Shown: positions 7,579 through 17,464, counted from the stretch's first letter. The stretch is DNA of 64,000 bases from Christensenellaceae bacterium OttesenSCG-928-K19 (GCA_030266015.1 JAJDHD010000010.1:1-64000); one strand, 5' to 3'. Notes: generated from the letters alone by a model not told the origin. A program made the numbers and translations.

Positions 7579-9386
7579 TCTTCCCCTCCATGCATGTGGC
7601 ATCCCGCGCCCTGCAATCCGCATGCGGCGCATTTTTGGGAGCAGGATGGCGTCGCCTGTGCGCTGTAAGCCTTTTCACACTCCCGCACAAGGTATTCCCC
7701 ACTAATCAGGCTGTCTATGTGGCTATACGGCAAGATTTCGTTAAATGACCGCTTTCGCGTGGTATAAAACGCCGGGTCAATCCCGCAGCCCTCAAACGCC
7801 TTTTGATAGCGCTCAAACGAAAAATGATCCTGCCATGCGTCAAACACTGCCCCATCCTCATATGCCGCTCGCAGCACCGCGGAAAGCCGCCTGTCCCCAC
7901 GCGCGAATACAGCCTCCAAAAAACTGAGGTACGCATCGTGATATTGAAAGCGTACACCCTTCATACGCAGCTTGTCCTTCAAATACCACTGCTTTTCACG
8001 CAGGCTGTCTATGCCCTCCTGTGCCTCCCATTGAAAAGGCGTTCCCGCCTTGGGCACAAAGCAAGACGCACTCACTGTGATGGACAAACTTCCGCCCCTC
8101 TCAGGCTTGGGCACCCTGTAATATTCCTCTCGTATAGCACGCACCAGCTCTACGATCCCGTCTATATCCTCCATCGTTTCCGTAGGCAGACCAATCATAA
8201 AATACAGCTTTACCGTAGAAGCACCGCTCGCAAACGCATTGTACACCGTGCCCAATATATCCTCGTCCGTAATATTTTTATTGATCACATCCCGCAGCCG
8301 CTGTGTTCCTGCCTCCGGCGCAAATGTAACCCCTGTCCTGCGCACCTGTTGCAGCTTTTCCGCAAAACGGAAGCTATCCACCCGCAGCGAAGGCAACGCA
8401 ACGGAAACCCGCTGTTTTTCAAACCTGTCCATCAGCGCCTGCATTAATTCGCTGATATGCGAATAATCGCCGGACGACAATGAACACAAGGATATTTCAT
8501 CATAGCCGGTGGCCGAAATCACACTTTCCGCTTGTGCCATGACACGCTCCACCGATCGTTCGCGTACCGGCCTTGTCATATACCCGGCCTGGCAAAATCG
8601 GCAACCGTTTGCGCACCCGCGCATAATCTCCAGCGTACACCTGTCATGCACGGTGCCAATATATGGCAGCACAGGCCTGTGCATTGCCCGCGCTCCGTCA
8701 AAATCCTCCACAAAGCGCCGCTTTACCTTTTCCGGCACACCTTCCAATGCGCAAACAGACGCTATTTCGCCACTTTCGGCATAACTCTCTTGATAAAAAA
8801 ACGGAACATATACACCTTGTATATTAGCAGCAAGTCGTAAAAACTCTTTTCGGCTTTCCCCTGTTTTTTCACAGTTTAAATAGAGTTCACATAGTTCAAC
8901 GATAACCTCTTCCCCTTCGCCTACCACAAACAGGTCAAAAAAATCCGCAATTGGCTCTGGGTTTACCGTGCACGCCCCACCACCGATTACAATGGGGTCA
9001 TTCTCACCCCTATCAGCGGCAAGCATGGGAATCCTCCCCAAGTCCAGCATCAACAATACGTTAGAGTAGCACATTTCGTAAGAAAGGTTAAATCCAACCA
9101 TATCAAAGCCATGCAGGGGTTGCCCGCACTCCAGCGTGGTTAACGCTTTTTCCTCCTGCCGGAGCTTAGCTGCCATGTCCACCCACGGGCAAAACGCGCG
9201 CTGGGCATATACATCCTCCATGCTATTTAGCACCTCATAGAGAATATGGATAGCAAGGTTGCTCATTCCCACTTCATAAACATCAGGAAAACAAAGCGCA
9301 AAGCGTAGCTTTGCATCTTCCTTATATATACTGTTCAATTCGCCCCCCATATATCGGGCGGGCTTTTCAATATCATTCCACTTCAT
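7575..9386 (-). CDS. TIGR03960 family B12-binding-domain radical SAM protein
   Basis: The 603-residue protein has an N-terminal cobalamin-binding-like domain (FALCFPDVYEVGMSNLA; VIGGGACTVNPEP) and a radical SAM core with the cluster motif CANGCRFCQAGY near residue 255. A C-terminal cysteine cluster (CSQKCAACG, GCHMH) may bind another metal centre. Members are widely conserved in Clostridia next to the TIGR03936 protein and RNase G, but no reaction has been assigned. It starts at 9386 as the first gene of the run that continues to rng. Confidence 0.94.
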   Translation of the reverse strand: MKWNDIEKPARYMGGELNSIYKEDAKLRFALCFPDVYEVGMSNLAIHILYEVLNSMEDVYAQRAFCPWVDMAAKLRQEEKALTTLECGQPLHGFDMVGFNLSYEMCYSNVLLMLDLGRIPMLAADRGENDPIVIGGGACTVNPEPIADFFDLFVVGEGEEVIVELCELYLNCEKTGESRKEFLRLAANIQGVYVPFFYQESYAESGEIASVCALEGVPEKVKRRFVEDFDGARAMHRPVLPYIGTVHDRCTLEIMRGCANGCRFCQAGYMTRPVRERSVERVMAQAESVISATGYDEISLCSLSSGDYSHISELMQALMDRFEKQRVSVALPSLRVDSFRFAEKLQQVRRTGVTFAPEAGTQRLRDVINKNITDEDILGTVYNAFASGASTVKLYFMIGLPTETMEDIDGIVELVRAIREEYYRVPKPERGGSLSITVSASCFVPKAGTPFQWEAQEGIDSLREKQWYLKDKLRMKGVRFQYHDAYLSFLEAVFARGDRRLSAVLRAAYEDGAVFDAWQDHFSFERYQKAFEGCGIDPAFYTTRKRSFNEILPYSHIDSLISGEYLVRECEKAYSAQATPSCSQKCAACGLQGAGCHMHGGEE

Positions 9387-9661
9387 ACAGCACTCTTCAA
9401 TCTATTGTATTAACGAGAAAGAATCCTCCCTCATTTTTTCTAGTTTAAACGCAGTTTACAGAGTTTTGCTCGCATTTCGTATCTCGCGTCTTTCTTTTTG
9501 CAAATACTTTGTGTATATCACGTTTCGCACTCGGTTTGAACACGTTTTACAAGAAGTTATTATAAACAGCCCCTTTATGTCATCTATATTCATATCAAAC
9601 GTACTTATCGCTGATATACATATTGTATTTTGTCGCGTTTGTTCCTGCCAACCGTGCTTTG
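9387..9661. other. Intergenic region between rodA and the TIGR03960 gene
   Basis: This AT-rich spacer of 275 nt shows no convincing gene. A 73-codon frame here has no family resemblance and no ribosome binding site. A TACAAT box at about 9408-9413 (minus strand) could be the -10 of the TIGR03960 operon, without a good -35. Confidence 0.4.
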
Positions 9662-10828
9662 CTAGCCGATTGGCCACCGGGTTCGTCGCATATCCACGCT
9701 TAGTACAATTCCATATGCTATCATACTCGTCAATAAGTTGGAGCCTCCATAGCTAAAGAAGGGCAGGGGAATGCCCGTTACAGGCAACAGCCCAATGTTC
9801 ATGCCTATATTCTCGAACGTGTGGAACAGCATCATGGCGCCCACCCCTATGATAATATACGCCCCGTAATCATCCTTGGCGCGCATAGCCAGCATAAATG
9901 TGCGGGAAATCAACAGGAAATACAGCACAATCAGCGCCGCCCCGCCAATAAAGCCAAACGCCTCCACCGTAACCGCAAAAATGAAATCGTTATGCTTTTC
10001 CGGCACATAATCAAGCTGGGACAGTGACCCGGGCGCAAACAGCCCTTTGCCCGTTAGCCCGCCAGAACCAATTGCCATCTTTGCCTGCTGCGTTTGCAAA
10101 AGGTCATCCGCTTCCTGCGCCTCGGGGTTCCACCATACCGATATGCGCGACTGTTGGTACGGTTTGAGGAACGGATAAATCACCACCACAGCAATGATAC
10201 AGACCGCGATCAATAGCAGCAGAATCTTCCAGTTCGTTTTCGCCATAAACAGCATCACAAAGAAGATAAACGCATATACAATTGCCGTACCAAAGTCGGG
10301 CTGCGCCATAATAAGCGCAAAAGGTATGGCAAACCGCCACAAAGCGGGTATGATATCCCGAATTTTGTTAATCCCGTCCTCATGCCCTTCTGTTTTGTCA
10401 GAAATCACCTTCGCCAACACAAGAACAACGCCTATCTTGCAGAATTCACTAGGCTGTAATCCATAATCGCCTATGCGGAACCATCCCGTGGTACCGTTCA
10501 CCTCCGTACCAAGGTTCAGCACAATCACCAGCAATACGATACAGGCCCAGTATATGATTTCCGTCATATTGCGGACAATGTGGTAATCCAGCAGCAGAAT
10601 GACAAACATAATCCCCAAACCAATACCAAAAAACATCAGCTGTCGCTCAGCCGTGCCAAGGTTCAGGTTTTCCATAAACTGCGCAAATGTGGACTCATCT
10701 CCCGTAAAGGGGCTGGCTGTCGCATTGATAATGGAAACAATGCCATAGCCCACAATGAGCACGATAATGGCGACAAGCGCCCAGTCAACATATTTCCACA
10801 TATGCTTGTTAATCAGTTTTGATTTCAT
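9662..10828 (-). CDS. rodA: Peptidoglycan glycosyltransferase RodA
   Basis: This is a SEDS-family membrane glycosyltransferase that polymerises lipid II during lateral wall growth. The 388-residue polytopic protein shows the family signatures GYGLQPSEFCKIG, AQPDFGTA, SGGLTGKGLF and, near the end, TGIPLPFFSYGGSN. Placement with mreCD and PBP2 marks it as the elongation paralogue RodA rather than FtsW or SpoVE. It is the last gene of the shape cluster, separated from minE by 84 nt that contain a hairpin, so its expression may be uncoupled in part from that of the min genes. Confidence 0.96.
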   Translation of the reverse strand: MKSKLINKHMWKYVDWALVAIIVLIVGYGIVSIINATASPFTGDESTFAQFMENLNLGTAERQLMFFGIGLGIMFVILLLDYHIVRNMTEIIYWACIVLLVIVLNLGTEVNGTTGWFRIGDYGLQPSEFCKIGVVLVLAKVISDKTEGHEDGINKIRDIIPALWRFAIPFALIMAQPDFGTAIVYAFIFFVMLFMAKTNWKILLLLIAVCIIAVVVIYPFLKPYQQSRISVWWNPEAQEADDLLQTQQAKMAIGSGGLTGKGLFAPGSLSQLDYVPEKHNDFIFAVTVEAFGFIGGAALIVLYFLLISRTFMLAMRAKDDYGAYIIIGVGAMMLFHTFENIGMNIGLLPVTGIPLPFFSYGGSNLLTSMIAYGIVLSVDMRRTRWPIG

Positions 10829-10845
10829 AAATCCCTTTTTTAGTC

Positions 10846-10880
10846 AAAAGCCCGCGCAATATAAGCCGGCACGCGGGCAA
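10846..10880 (-). terminator. Hairpin between minE and rodA, partial terminator or attenuator
   Basis: On the minus strand GCCCGCG (10872-10878) pairs with CGCGGGC (10850-10856) and is followed by only four T residues. The stem is strong but the U-tract is short, so it may reduce rather than end read-through into rodA. Confidence 0.5.
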
Positions 10881-10912
10881 TCAAAAATCCTTTCTCCAAA
10901 CCCCAGAAAGTG

Positions 10913-11191
10913 TTATCTGTTCTTCACCATTTGCTTAATTTTTTTGATGGGGATATTCGCCACAAGCTGGGAGGACATCCCCTCTTCTTCCCCTTTCACG
11001 CTGCGGATATCCATTTCAAACTCCTGCTCGTCAATCTCCACATATTTGGAGATCACCTGCATAATATCCCGCTTCATCATATTTATCATATCGTTGTTGC
11101 TGGTCGTGCCCGACCTGTCATAAATGAGCACCAGCTTCAACCGGTCTTTTGCTACCTGACTGCTTTTTTTTCTGTTAAAGAACCATCCCAT
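10913..11191 (-). CDS. minE: Cell division topological specificity factor MinE
   Basis: This 92-residue protein stimulates the MinD ATPase and drives Min oscillation or polar ring formation. The N-terminal FFNRKKSSQVAKDRLKLVL contains the membrane-binding and MinD-contact segment, and the following IYDRSG and the DIRSVKGEE region fit the family. It lies 21 nt after minD. Finding MinE rather than only DivIVA suggests an oscillating Min system in this organism. Confidence 0.96.
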   Translation of the reverse strand: MGWFFNRKKSSQVAKDRLKLVLIYDRSGTTSNNDMINMMKRDIMQVISKYVEIDEQEFEMDIRSVKGEEEGMSSQLVANIPIKKIKQMVKNR

Positions 11192-11212
11192 GCCGGGTTT
11201 CCTCCCCTTGTG

Positions 11213-12004
11213 CTATCTGGAAAACAATTTCTTGAGCTTACTGAAAAATCCTGTGCCCTGTTCCAGATCCATAATGGGTACCTCTTCCCCCATAATCCGC
11301 TTTGTCACGTTCCTGTAGGCCTTGCCCGCCATTGAATTATCATCTGCCACAGCGGGCTCGCCGAGGTTAGAGGAACGGAAAATCATCTCATCCTCCGGAA
11401 CCACCCCAATGAGGTCCACCCCCAGTATCTCCAGCGTATCGTCAATCGCAAGCATATCGCCCTTTCTCACAAGATCCGGGCGCAGGCGGTTAATCAGCAG
11501 CCGCACATCTTCTATGCCACTTGACGACAGAAGGCCGATGATCCTGTCCGCATCGCGCACAGAAGACACCTCCGGCACTGTCACAACAATTGCCGCCCTT
11601 GCCCCCGCCACCGCGTTTTTAAACCCGCGTTCTATACCGGCAGGGCAATCGATCAGCACATAATCAAATTCTTTTTCCAGCTCTTCCACAAGCGTCTTCA
11701 TCTGCTCCGGGCTCACAGCCATTTTGTTCCTGGTCTGCGCGGCAGGCAGCAAATACAGCCCCTCATACCGCTTATCGCGTATCAACGCCTGCTTCAGCTT
11801 GCATGTTTCTTCCACCACGTCCACAAGATCATATACGATCCTGTTTTCCAGGCCCAGCACCACATCCAGGTTTCGCAGGCCGATATCCGTATCCACCAAC
11901 ACAACTTTCTTGCCGGCCATGGCAAGCCCTGTGCCCAGGTTTGCCGTGCTGGTGGTTTTACCCACCCCGCCTTTTCCAGATGTAATTACAATTGTTTTTT
12001 CCAT
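11213..12004 (-). CDS. minD: Septum site-determining ATPase MinD
   Basis: This 263-residue member of the ParA/MinD family has the deviant Walker A GKGGVGKTT near the N-terminus, the switch region DTDIGLRNLD and the DCPAGIERG motif. Its C-terminus (FFSKLKKLFSR) is an amphipathic membrane-targeting helix. It recruits MinC to the membrane to block FtsZ assembly near poles. It lies between minC and minE in one transcription unit. Confidence 0.98.
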   Translation of the reverse strand: MEKTIVITSGKGGVGKTTSTANLGTGLAMAGKKVVLVDTDIGLRNLDVVLGLENRIVYDLVDVVEETCKLKQALIRDKRYEGLYLLPAAQTRNKMAVSPEQMKTLVEELEKEFDYVLIDCPAGIERGFKNAVAGARAAIVVTVPEVSSVRDADRIIGLLSSSGIEDVRLLINRLRPDLVRKGDMLAIDDTLEILGVDLIGVVPEDEMIFRSSNLGEPAVADDNSMAGKAYRNVTKRIMGEEVPIMDLEQGTGFFSKLKKLFSR

Positions 12005-12063
12005 TGAATACTCCTAAAAACTCCTAAAGAATACACAGCCCCATTTTCTTATGCCATCCGCCG

Positions 12064-12750
12064 TTATATTGGGCGGACCACTACTTTTCCATTTTTCAAC
12101 TCGGCAATCTCTGCCGTTCCCGGTGCTTTCCGATCTTTGGGAAAGGTTACCACCCTGCCCGACAACCTCATCTGCTTGGGACACATGTACACCGCCGCCA
12201 CCACGACGTCCGTCCGCCCACCGCAGCCCGCGTGCGCAAGGCCGCGCAGCTTTCCAAACACCGCAATGCTGCCCCCTGCAATCACTTCCGCGCCAGGGTT
12301 CACGTCACCCACAATCACCACGTCGCCTTCACTTTCCACACGCTGTCCACTACGCACCGTTCCGTTAATAAACACAGAATCCGCATCTATATATTTGCCG
12401 GATACCACATCGATATCCTCTTCCTCTTCGTCGTTTTTGTCCTTCTCCTGTGCTGCCGGTTTCTCTTCGATATCCAGCTCAATCGATTTCAACATATCCG
12501 CTTCATCCCCATACAGGACGTCATGTATATCAAAATCCATCGCAAACACGCGTTTAATTTCCTTGCGTTGCGCCTCTGAGAGGGATTTGCCGCGGATCAC
12601 AACCCTTGTCCTGCTGTCTTTAAAAAAATCCTGGCTCTTTTTTAACTTTTGCAGCAATTCCTCGCGCAGGACAGGGTATGTCGCCTTTTCGCCAAGCATA
12701 ATCTCTAGGCCGTTCTCCTTGCCCTTGATAGTCACATTATTCTGCAACAA
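12064..12750 (-). CDS. minC: Septum site-determining protein MinC
   Basis: This is the FtsZ inhibitor partner of MinD. The N-terminal domain (NNVTIKGKENGLEIMLG) is joined by an acidic linker (about residues 100-118, rich in Asp/Glu/Lys) to the C-terminal beta-helix with the family residues AGGSIAVFGKLRGLAHAG. I choose the TTG at 12750 as start because a GGAGGGG ribosome binding site stands 8 nt before it and the product then begins at the usual position; the ATG at 12816 would add 22 unrelated residues. The product is 228 residues. Confidence 0.95.
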   Translation of the reverse strand: MLQNNVTIKGKENGLEIMLGEKATYPVLREELLQKLKKSQDFFKDSRTRVVIRGKSLSEAQRKEIKRVFAMDFDIHDVLYGDEADMLKSIELDIEEKPAAQEKDKNDEEEEDIDVVSGKYIDADSVFINGTVRSGQRVESEGDVVIVGDVNPGAEVIAGGSIAVFGKLRGLAHAGCGGRTDVVVAAVYMCPKQMRLSGRVVTFPKDRKAPGTAEIAELKNGKVVVRPI

Positions 12751-12850
12751 CGCTTTCTCCCCTCCAAAAAACACATTTGCCTGCGCAACCGCAAACACCC
12801 GTATATTATACAGCATTTGGCAGAACGGCGCAAATTATAAATCCTGCCTG

Positions 12851-15355
12851 TCAGGAAATGACAGAATTGGCCGCGGGCACAGACATATCCGTCCCCTGTT
12901 CCTTGCCATCAAGATAGTATTCTATAATATCACGCGTAGTATCAATCGCATGGTTGCCGCCCCATCCATTGGGGATATAAACCACAACGGCAATTTCCGG
13001 TTCGTCATATGGCGCAAAGGCTACAAACCAGGCGTTGTTCTCCAACTCCACATCATCCGAAACCTTTCCGGTCCCTGTTTTGCCGCCAATCTCGTCTTTA
13101 TACTTCCAATCTTTAAACCAAGAGGCCGTCGCCGTGTTTCCATCTTCATTGGAAACCACGTCCCTCAAGCCTTCCTTCATCGCCTCAAACGCCTCCGGGG
13201 GCGCGTCGATTTTGTGCCAGACCTCCGGCTCAATCTCCTCCACCACATTACCGTTCGAGTCAATCACGCTATCCACAATATGCGCATCATACACATAGCC
13301 GCCATTTACCACCGCCGCCACATAGCGCGCAACCGCAATAGGCGTCAACAGCGTAGGCTCTGTGCCAATCCCCGTCGTCAGTGTTTTTGTATTGTTCCAA
13401 ATCAACTCGGACAGCGTCTGGTTTATCTCATTGTTCCATCCATTACGCTTGGCAATGGTTTCAGGTATCTCCATTTTTTCAGATAATACAGCGCAAATTT
13501 CCGCACCCACAGATTGTTTTCCCAGCCCGGCAAGCTCCACAAGCGCTGTCGCAGTCTCCTCCAGCAGTGCCTGGTCATATTCTACGCCGCGCTCCTCGCC
13601 ATATCCCTTCAGCATTGTAACCAGCGCGTTGCGCACAATCTGCGGCTTATAGGTTTTCTGATTGTCAATGTCCTTATCTGGGTTGTACAGCACCTCCTGA
13701 TTACCCACCTGGCCTGTCACCTCTGCGGGCAACTCAATATTCGTCTTGGTAATCAGCCCAAACCTATCACTCCATTCCACAATACGGTCAATCGTCAGCC
13801 TGTCTGCCACCTCATAAAAGAAATAGTTGCAGCTATCTCTAAGCGCCTCCACAATTGTCTGGTTCGTGTGCGACAGATACGCACCCGTCGTATATCCCCA
13901 GCACGCAGGCGCCCTGCCCCCGGCATTAATATACGACTCATCAATATATTTATCGTACAACCCTTCGTCGTTAATCTCGTCATCCAGCGTAACCACGCCC
14001 TCTGTCAGTCCTGCCAGTCCTGTCACCATTTTAAAGATGGAGCCCGGTGTTCCCTTGGAAGAAATCGCTTTATTAAACAACGGCGAAGCCTCGTCCGTGC
14101 TCAGCATCTCATAATCCTCATTTGATATCCCGCCCACAAACAGGTTCAAGTCAAAGCTGGGATAGCTTGCCATCGCCATCACATCACCCGTGTGCACGTC
14201 CATTACCACCGCTGCGCCGGACTGCGCCAGATTCATTTTATCCAGCGTCGTCTCGCCTGTCCTGTTTTGCAGGGAGCTTGCTTCGTCATATTTTTCCTGA
14301 TGCTCATAATATTCATTGAGTTGCTTTTCATGCACTGTCTGCACATTTTTGCCCAGTGCCTCTTCCAGTGTCATTTGCATCTCCATGTCAATGGTCAGCA
14401 TAATATCATTACCGGCTGTCGCGGGCACGTTTGATATTTCCTGAATCACCTTTCCCCTGCTGTTCACCTCTACCTTGCGCTCACCCTGCCGCTCCACAGA
14501 ATTGCCCGTCAGGTAAGCTTCCCAAGTGTTTTCCACACCGGTAATACCCACCGTGTCACTCTGGTCATAGCCTTTGTCTTTGTATTCCTGCAACGATTCC
14601 TCATTCACAATTTTGCCTGTATATCCTATGATATGCGCCGCTACATCATCCTTGGGATAAACACGCGTAGAGCTTTCCACTACACTCACGCCGTCAAGAA
14701 CATCCGACCTCGCCTCTATTACCGCAACCGTTTCCATGGGCACATCCTGCGCAATCGTCACAGGTATATACGCGCGGTAAGAAGAAAGCTGTATCTCCTG
14801 CCAAACAGAAAGCAGCTTTCGAGCCTCTTCGTATCCATATTCTTCAGGAATGCGATACCGGTTCCTCAGGTCACGGTAAATGACATCCGGCTCCGATGTT
14901 TTAGATACCGACATATTGCTTCGCCAGTTTTCCTCGCGGCTTTTCACTGCTTCCGGGTCTGTCACGCCAAAATCAAAGCCAAAAGCACCATCCTCGCCAC
15001 GCACAATATTGAACGTGTCGATAATCTCACCCTCATTTTCCTCAATCAGGCGAATGGTCTCAATTAAAATACTCGTATAATATGCCTTATCCGTCGTTGT
15101 GTTTTTAGATGGGTCCCGCGTAAACTCCACATCATAGGTGCTCTGGTCATAGGCCAGTGGTATGCCCGTAATATCCAGAATCTGGCCACGCGACCCCTTC
15201 ACAGTAAGCGTTCTTACGGTTCTGTCCTCCGACTGCACTGTCAGCATTTCCCCCTGCGCCATCGTCAGATTGGAAAGCTGCACTCCCGCCGCAACAAATA
15301 TAACAACAATCAGCATAAAAATGATGATAAATCGGTTTTTTAATTTCTTTAACAT
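12851..15355 (-). CDS. mrdA: Penicillin-binding protein 2 (elongation transpeptidase)
   Basis: This class B PBP of 834 residues cross-links peptidoglycan in the elongation complex with RodA. It has an N-terminal membrane anchor, a dimerisation domain (RGQILDITGIPLAYD) and a transpeptidase domain with the catalytic SIFK near residue 435, SCN near 507 and KTG (GGKTGTGK) near 757. The catalytic domain is larger than usual, with an insert between SCN and KTG. It is encoded between mreD and minC. Confidence 0.95.
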   Translation of the reverse strand: MLKKLKNRFIIIFMLIVVIFVAAGVQLSNLTMAQGEMLTVQSEDRTVRTLTVKGSRGQILDITGIPLAYDQSTYDVEFTRDPSKNTTTDKAYYTSILIETIRLIEENEGEIIDTFNIVRGEDGAFGFDFGVTDPEAVKSREENWRSNMSVSKTSEPDVIYRDLRNRYRIPEEYGYEEARKLLSVWQEIQLSSYRAYIPVTIAQDVPMETVAVIEARSDVLDGVSVVESSTRVYPKDDVAAHIIGYTGKIVNEESLQEYKDKGYDQSDTVGITGVENTWEAYLTGNSVERQGERKVEVNSRGKVIQEISNVPATAGNDIMLTIDMEMQMTLEEALGKNVQTVHEKQLNEYYEHQEKYDEASSLQNRTGETTLDKMNLAQSGAAVVMDVHTGDVMAMASYPSFDLNLFVGGISNEDYEMLSTDEASPLFNKAISSKGTPGSIFKMVTGLAGLTEGVVTLDDEINDEGLYDKYIDESYINAGGRAPACWGYTTGAYLSHTNQTIVEALRDSCNYFFYEVADRLTIDRIVEWSDRFGLITKTNIELPAEVTGQVGNQEVLYNPDKDIDNQKTYKPQIVRNALVTMLKGYGEERGVEYDQALLEETATALVELAGLGKQSVGAEICAVLSEKMEIPETIAKRNGWNNEINQTLSELIWNNTKTLTTGIGTEPTLLTPIAVARYVAAVVNGGYVYDAHIVDSVIDSNGNVVEEIEPEVWHKIDAPPEAFEAMKEGLRDVVSNEDGNTATASWFKDWKYKDEIGGKTGTGKVSDDVELENNAWFVAFAPYDEPEIAVVVYIPNGWGGNHAIDTTRDIIEYYLDGKEQGTDMSVPAANSVIS

Positions 15356-15451
15356 AAATCCGTGCCTTTCGTCCTATCAACCCATATCCTATAACAAACG
15401 TAGATAGAACACACTTCAACCCTTCTAAGCCAACCCTGCACACCGTCATCC

Positions 15452-15979
15452 TCAAAGATGGCCGAAATCATCCCCCACGCGCCTCACCTTTGGCTTCATC
15501 CAGCTTGTTTGGTATAGCTTAGAGAAGATCAGGTATGCTATGAGCAAGAGTACTCCATTGAGCACGGCTGCTGGTAGAATGTACCGCACCAGCATACCGA
15601 GCAAACTGAAGCGCGATCCTAATATATACACTGTGGCCGCCATAACCAACTCTTTCACCAAATAAGCGCCCGCACCCGACGCAAGCAACATTAAAAAATT
15701 AAAGCGCGCCGTGTTGCGGAACACCAGCGTCACCAATGCCGCGGCAACCGAATAGCTGATCGCATAAACTCCCAACACCGGTGAATACATGATGTCCATA
15801 AAAAGACCTGCCGCCGCCGCAAATATAATGGGCGCAGAGGTCTTATCAAGCAACGCAATGCTAACAATAATCAACAGGAGCAGATCCACCTGGATACCCG
15901 CTATGGCAATCCCCGTGGTGAACGACCCGCTCAATATGACTCCAAACACGCCCAGCAATACGAAAACAACATATCTCAT
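15452..15979 (-). CDS. mreD: Rod shape-determining protein MreD
   Basis: This is a small polytopic membrane protein of 175 residues with five to six hydrophobic segments and the family-like GLFMDIMYSPVLGVYA stretch. It acts with MreC in the elongasome. The gene follows mreC after 6 nt and precedes PBP2. Assignment rests on size, topology and position. Confidence 0.93.
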   Translation of the reverse strand: MRYVVFVLLGVFGVILSGSFTTGIAIAGIQVDLLLLIIVSIALLDKTSAPIIFAAAAGLFMDIMYSPVLGVYAISYSVAAALVTLVFRNTARFNFLMLLASGAGAYLVKELVMAATVYILGSRFSLLGMLVRYILPAAVLNGVLLLIAYLIFSKLYQTSWMKPKVRRVGDDFGHL

Positions 15980-15985
15980 GCGCGA

Positions 15986-16924
15986 TCATTCCCCGCCTTC
16001 TTCAGGCACTGCGTCCGCGCCTTCACCATCCTGCGCGTCCCCGTCATCCGGCAACACATCCGCCACTGCGCTTTCATCCGCAATCGTATCATCCACCACC
16101 TGCGTCGTGTCCAGCACCTCAATCACCACCATGACTTCCTCCAGCCTGCGAAAATCCACCGCCGGCTCTAACGTCACGCGCATGCCGCCCGTTTCACTTG
16201 TCGTGCTTATCACGGTACCAATCACCAGGCCTTTGGGGTATATCCCATCTAAGCCAGATGTAATCACCAGATCGCCTTCCACAATATCGGCATCCAACGG
16301 CAAAAAGTTCATCACCAATGTCGCCGAAAGCTCGTCCACACCAATCTGTCCTTCCACAACTCCTACGTCACGCGTCCGCTCCATAATGGCAGACACCTTG
16401 CTGGACCCGTCAATAATACCTCTCACCTTTGCCCAGTTCAGCCCCACTTCATCTATCCGGCCAACCAAGCCATCCGCGGTAATCACCGGCATGTTCTCCT
16501 TCACGCCGTCCTTCGCTCCCAGGTCAATTGTAAACATATCAAACCAGTTGCTAGGCTCCTTACCCGTAATCCTGGCAACCTTCAATTCCTGTTCATCATT
16601 GTTTTGCTTGTATTCCAGCAGGGCTGAGAGCCGTTTGTTTTCGGCCACCACCTCATCATAATCCATCAGTCGCCCTTTATATTCCTCCAATTCATGTTGC
16701 AATTGTCCATTTTCTGTCTCATAATCGGCATTGGTATCAGAGAAAGCGCCTGTAATGGAATCTGAAAGCTGGTAAAAAAATGTCTGTAATGGCACAAACG
16801 CGTTGCCCACCACGGTGGTTCGTTGCGACAGCGAATTAGAGGTTGCCGTTGCCGCCACCAGCAACACCAGTATTATCAAAACTACAATCGTAATAATAAG
16901 CGGTTTATTTCGTAAAACGTTCAA
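15986..16924 (-). CDS. mreC: Rod shape-determining protein MreC
   Basis: This membrane-anchored scaffold links the cytoskeleton to PBP2. It has one N-terminal transmembrane helix, a coiled-coil segment (about residues 60-100), and the beta-barrel domain with VITADGLVGRIDEVG and VTSGLDGIYPKGLVIGTV-like features. An acidic Asp/Glu/Ala-rich tail ends the protein. I place the start at the TTG at 16924 with an AGGCGG ribosome binding site. The upstream GTG at 16993 sits too close to the promoter and adds unrelated residues. mreB is not adjacent; the promoter stands directly upstream. Confidence 0.94.
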   Translation of the reverse strand: MNVLRNKPLIITIVVLIILVLLVAATATSNSLSQRTTVVGNAFVPLQTFFYQLSDSITGAFSDTNADYETENGQLQHELEEYKGRLMDYDEVVAENKRLSALLEYKQNNDEQELKVARITGKEPSNWFDMFTIDLGAKDGVKENMPVITADGLVGRIDEVGLNWAKVRGIIDGSSKVSAIMERTRDVGVVEGQIGVDELSATLVMNFLPLDADIVEGDLVITSGLDGIYPKGLVIGTVISTTSETGGMRVTLEPAVDFRRLEEVMVVIEVLDTTQVVDDTIADESAVADVLPDDGDAQDGEGADAVPEEGGE

Positions 16925-17001
16925 AAACTGTCCGCCTTTCTTCTCTTTCGAAAACCGTTTGCACACGCCGAGACAGCCCCCGGCCGTCCGCACGTCTAAA
17001 T

Positions 17002-17030
17002 ATTATACCATAGAACAGGTTGTTTTGTAA
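17002..17030 (-). promoter_or_regulatory. Promoter of the mreC-mreD-PBP2-min-rodA cluster
   Basis: On the minus strand TTACAA (17025-17030) and a perfect TATAAT (17002-17007) are 17 nt apart. The expected start of transcription is near 16995, giving a leader of about 70 nt before the TTG of mreC. Confidence 0.8.
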
Positions 17031-17095
17031 TCACAAATATGAAATTTTTGTAACATTTGAAGTGTGAATCCCACCGCACCTTTGCCACAGCGGGT

Positions 17096-17464
17096 TTATC
17101 TGGAATAGACCTCGTCCACAATCGTAAAAATTTCATCAATCCACATGCCTGCGCCCCGCGCTTCTTTTGTCGCTTCCTCAAACATACGGATAATCTGTTG
17201 TTTTTTCATTTCTTTGATTGCCGCAACGTTATCTGCCACATAATCGCCCAATCCCGCCCGGGAATAGATAATCTCTTCCTTTTTCAATAGGGCGTATGCT
17301 TTTTGCACTGTATTGGGATTGATTTGAAGCTCACGCGCCAATTTACGCACAGAGGGAACTTGCTCATGCGCGTGCATTTTTGATGTCATGACCAGTGTTT
17401 TCACCCCGTCCACAATCTGCATATAAATCGGCACATTGGAATTTTTGTCAAGCTTAATCAGCAT
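17096..17464 (-). CDS. GntR family transcriptional regulator, YtrA type
   Basis: This 122-residue protein has an N-terminal winged helix (PIYMQIVDGVK; QVPSVRKLARELQINPNTVQKAYALL), then a short helical tail rather than a ligand-binding domain, which is the YtrA subgroup. Such regulators usually control an adjacent ABC transporter, but none is next to it here. An AGGTGG ribosome binding site precedes the ATG. A GTGTA/TACAC pair in its own promoter suggests self-control. Confidence 0.93.
   Translation of the reverse strand: MLIKLDKNSNVPIYMQIVDGVKTLVMTSKMHAHEQVPSVRKLARELQINPNTVQKAYALLKKEEIIYSRAGLGDYVADNVAAIKEMKKQQIIRMFEEATKEARGAGMWIDEIFTIVDEVYSR

Noticed and set aside
9456-9677. 73-codon minus-strand frame between rodA and the TIGR03960 gene
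   Set aside because: It overlaps the rodA end, lacks a ribosome binding site and shows no family resemblance.
12137-13486. Long plus-strand open frame of 449 codons
   Set aside because: It is antisense to minC and the PBP2 gene, shows no family motif and no ribosome binding site; it arises from codon bias of the real genes.
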